From positions 1-15,513 of the forward strand of contig JAJTDX010000070.1 of NCBI GenBank assembly GCA_021298235.1: a stretch of 15,513 bases of DNA, in the 5' to 3' direction. Source of the DNA: Cryomorphaceae bacterium (lineage in GTDB: Bacteria > Bacteroidota > Bacteroidia > Flavobacteriales > Crocinitomicaceae). The first letter of the stretch is position 1, and each line of letters starts with the position of its first letter. Made by a program: the position numbers and the translations under genes. Under the pieces are notes generated by a model. It did not search any database and was not told the DNA's origin. It saw nothing but the letters and a program-made list of their open reading frames with translations. This document shows positions 15,082 to 15,513 of the stretch, in pieces.

Positions 15082-15513
15082 CCTATACATTCTCACCAAC
15101 TGGTCCAAGTGCTGGAGCTAGCGGTCTGATCTCAGGAATGACTCCTGGTACATCCTACACTGTGACAGCGAGTAACGGTTTATGTACGTCCTCAGCTAGT
15201 CCTTCTTTCAGCATCGCCGCTCAGCTGACTGTACCAGCGATACCAAGCATTACGACTGCTGCTGCAACATGCGCATCTGACGGTACTGCAACGATTTCAA
15301 ATTATTCGGGATCATTAACCTATACATTCTCACCAGCTGGTCCAAGTGCTGGAGCTAGCGGTGTGATCTCAGGAATGACCCCTGGAACATCTTACACTGT
15401 GACTGCGAGTAACGGTTCGTGTAGTTCGACAGCGAGTACTTCTTTCAGCATCGCCGCTCAGCTGACTGTACCGGCGTCACCAACCATTACCACTGCTGCT
15501 GCAACGTGTGCAT
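15036..15513 (+). pseudogene. Continuation of the lamin-tail protein in the shifted frame (partial)
   Basis: Starting with codons for ASDETATISNYSG, this frame stays open to the last base and continues the 79-residue repeat, ending in TAAATCA of the fourth unit. It has no start codon or signal of its own. It is the natural downstream part of the gene at 13246, separated from it only by the 8-base duplication. If that duplication is an assembly error, the two parts form one intact CDS from 13246 past 15513. Confidence 0.75.

Larger units (their letters stand above)
14764..15513 (+). repeat. 237-bp tandem repeat array (79-residue units), continues past the window
   Basis: Units are 14764-15000 (237 bases), 15001-15245 (245, carrying the 8-base duplication), 15246-15482 (237) and 15483-15513 (start of a fourth). 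Each codes for a beta-rich adhesin-type unit: AATCA, TATISNYSGSLTYTFSPAGP, SAGASGVISGMTPGTSYT, VTASNGSCSSTASTSFSIAA, QLTVPASP. Two cysteines per unit are spaced about 50 residues apart. Units 1 and 3 are nearly identical in DNA; unit 2 differs more, mostly in its second half. The proline-rich link between units suggests separately folded Ig-like beads on a string. Confidence 0.92.

Noticed and set aside
14764..15513. Tandem repeats considered as a CRISPR-like array
   Set aside because: The units are 237 bases, contiguous, without spacers, and translate as a 79-residue protein repeat.

Overview
The window looks like chromosomal DNA from a member of the Bacteroidota, probably a flavobacterium-like gliding or surface-associated lineage. 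The pointers are a eukaryote-like isoleucyl-tRNA synthetase with a GIHH signature, a single-chain class I fumarase, a -7 element of the TAnnTTTG type, and above all six adjacent genes for secreted proteins with type IX secretion system (T9SS) hallmarks: type A or type B C-terminal sorting domains, SprB-type repeats, a FISUMP domain and a lamin-tail domain. The phylum call is firm; anything finer is inference.

Layout. Bases 1-1664 (minus strand) hold the N-terminal half of ileS, which runs off the left edge. A 123-base divergent intergenic region with candidate promoters on both strands separates it from a complete class I fumarate hydratase gene (1788-3392, plus), which is followed by a clear hairpin terminator (3415-3450). 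After a 280-base gene-free stretch comes a lone minus-strand gene (3731-5044) for an uncharacterised, mostly helical 437-residue protein with a GTG start. A 349-base AT-rich intergenic region follows.

From 5394 to the right edge all genes are on the plus strand and encode exported, modular proteins: a FISUMP-domain protein (type A tail), a beta-propeller protein (type A), a LamG-type lectin-like protein (type A), two large proteins sharing a nearly equal-length C-terminal half of SprB-like repeats, an Ig/PKD-like module and a type B tail, and a lamin-tail-domain protein that ends in 237-bp tandem repeats and runs off the window. Spacing is tight (9 bp, a 4-bp overlap, 31 bp and 16 bp between successive genes from 6423 onward), so these five are probably one transcription unit; the FISUMP gene, 81 bp upstream, may belong to it or may be separate.

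The likely joint role is a set of T9SS-exported surface or matrix proteins (adhesins, carbohydrate- or protein-binding scaffolds). The T9SS machinery is not in this window, so this rests on sorting domains and signal peptides. The most notable sequence-level points are: the mosaic 990-bp duplication between the two type B genes, with a third partial copy in the last gene; the joint loss of one cysteine pair in that third copy; and an exact 8-bp tandem duplication at 15024-15039 that shifts the last gene's frame. The right edge of the window stops exactly at the corresponding point of the next repeat unit, so that frameshift may be an assembly artefact.
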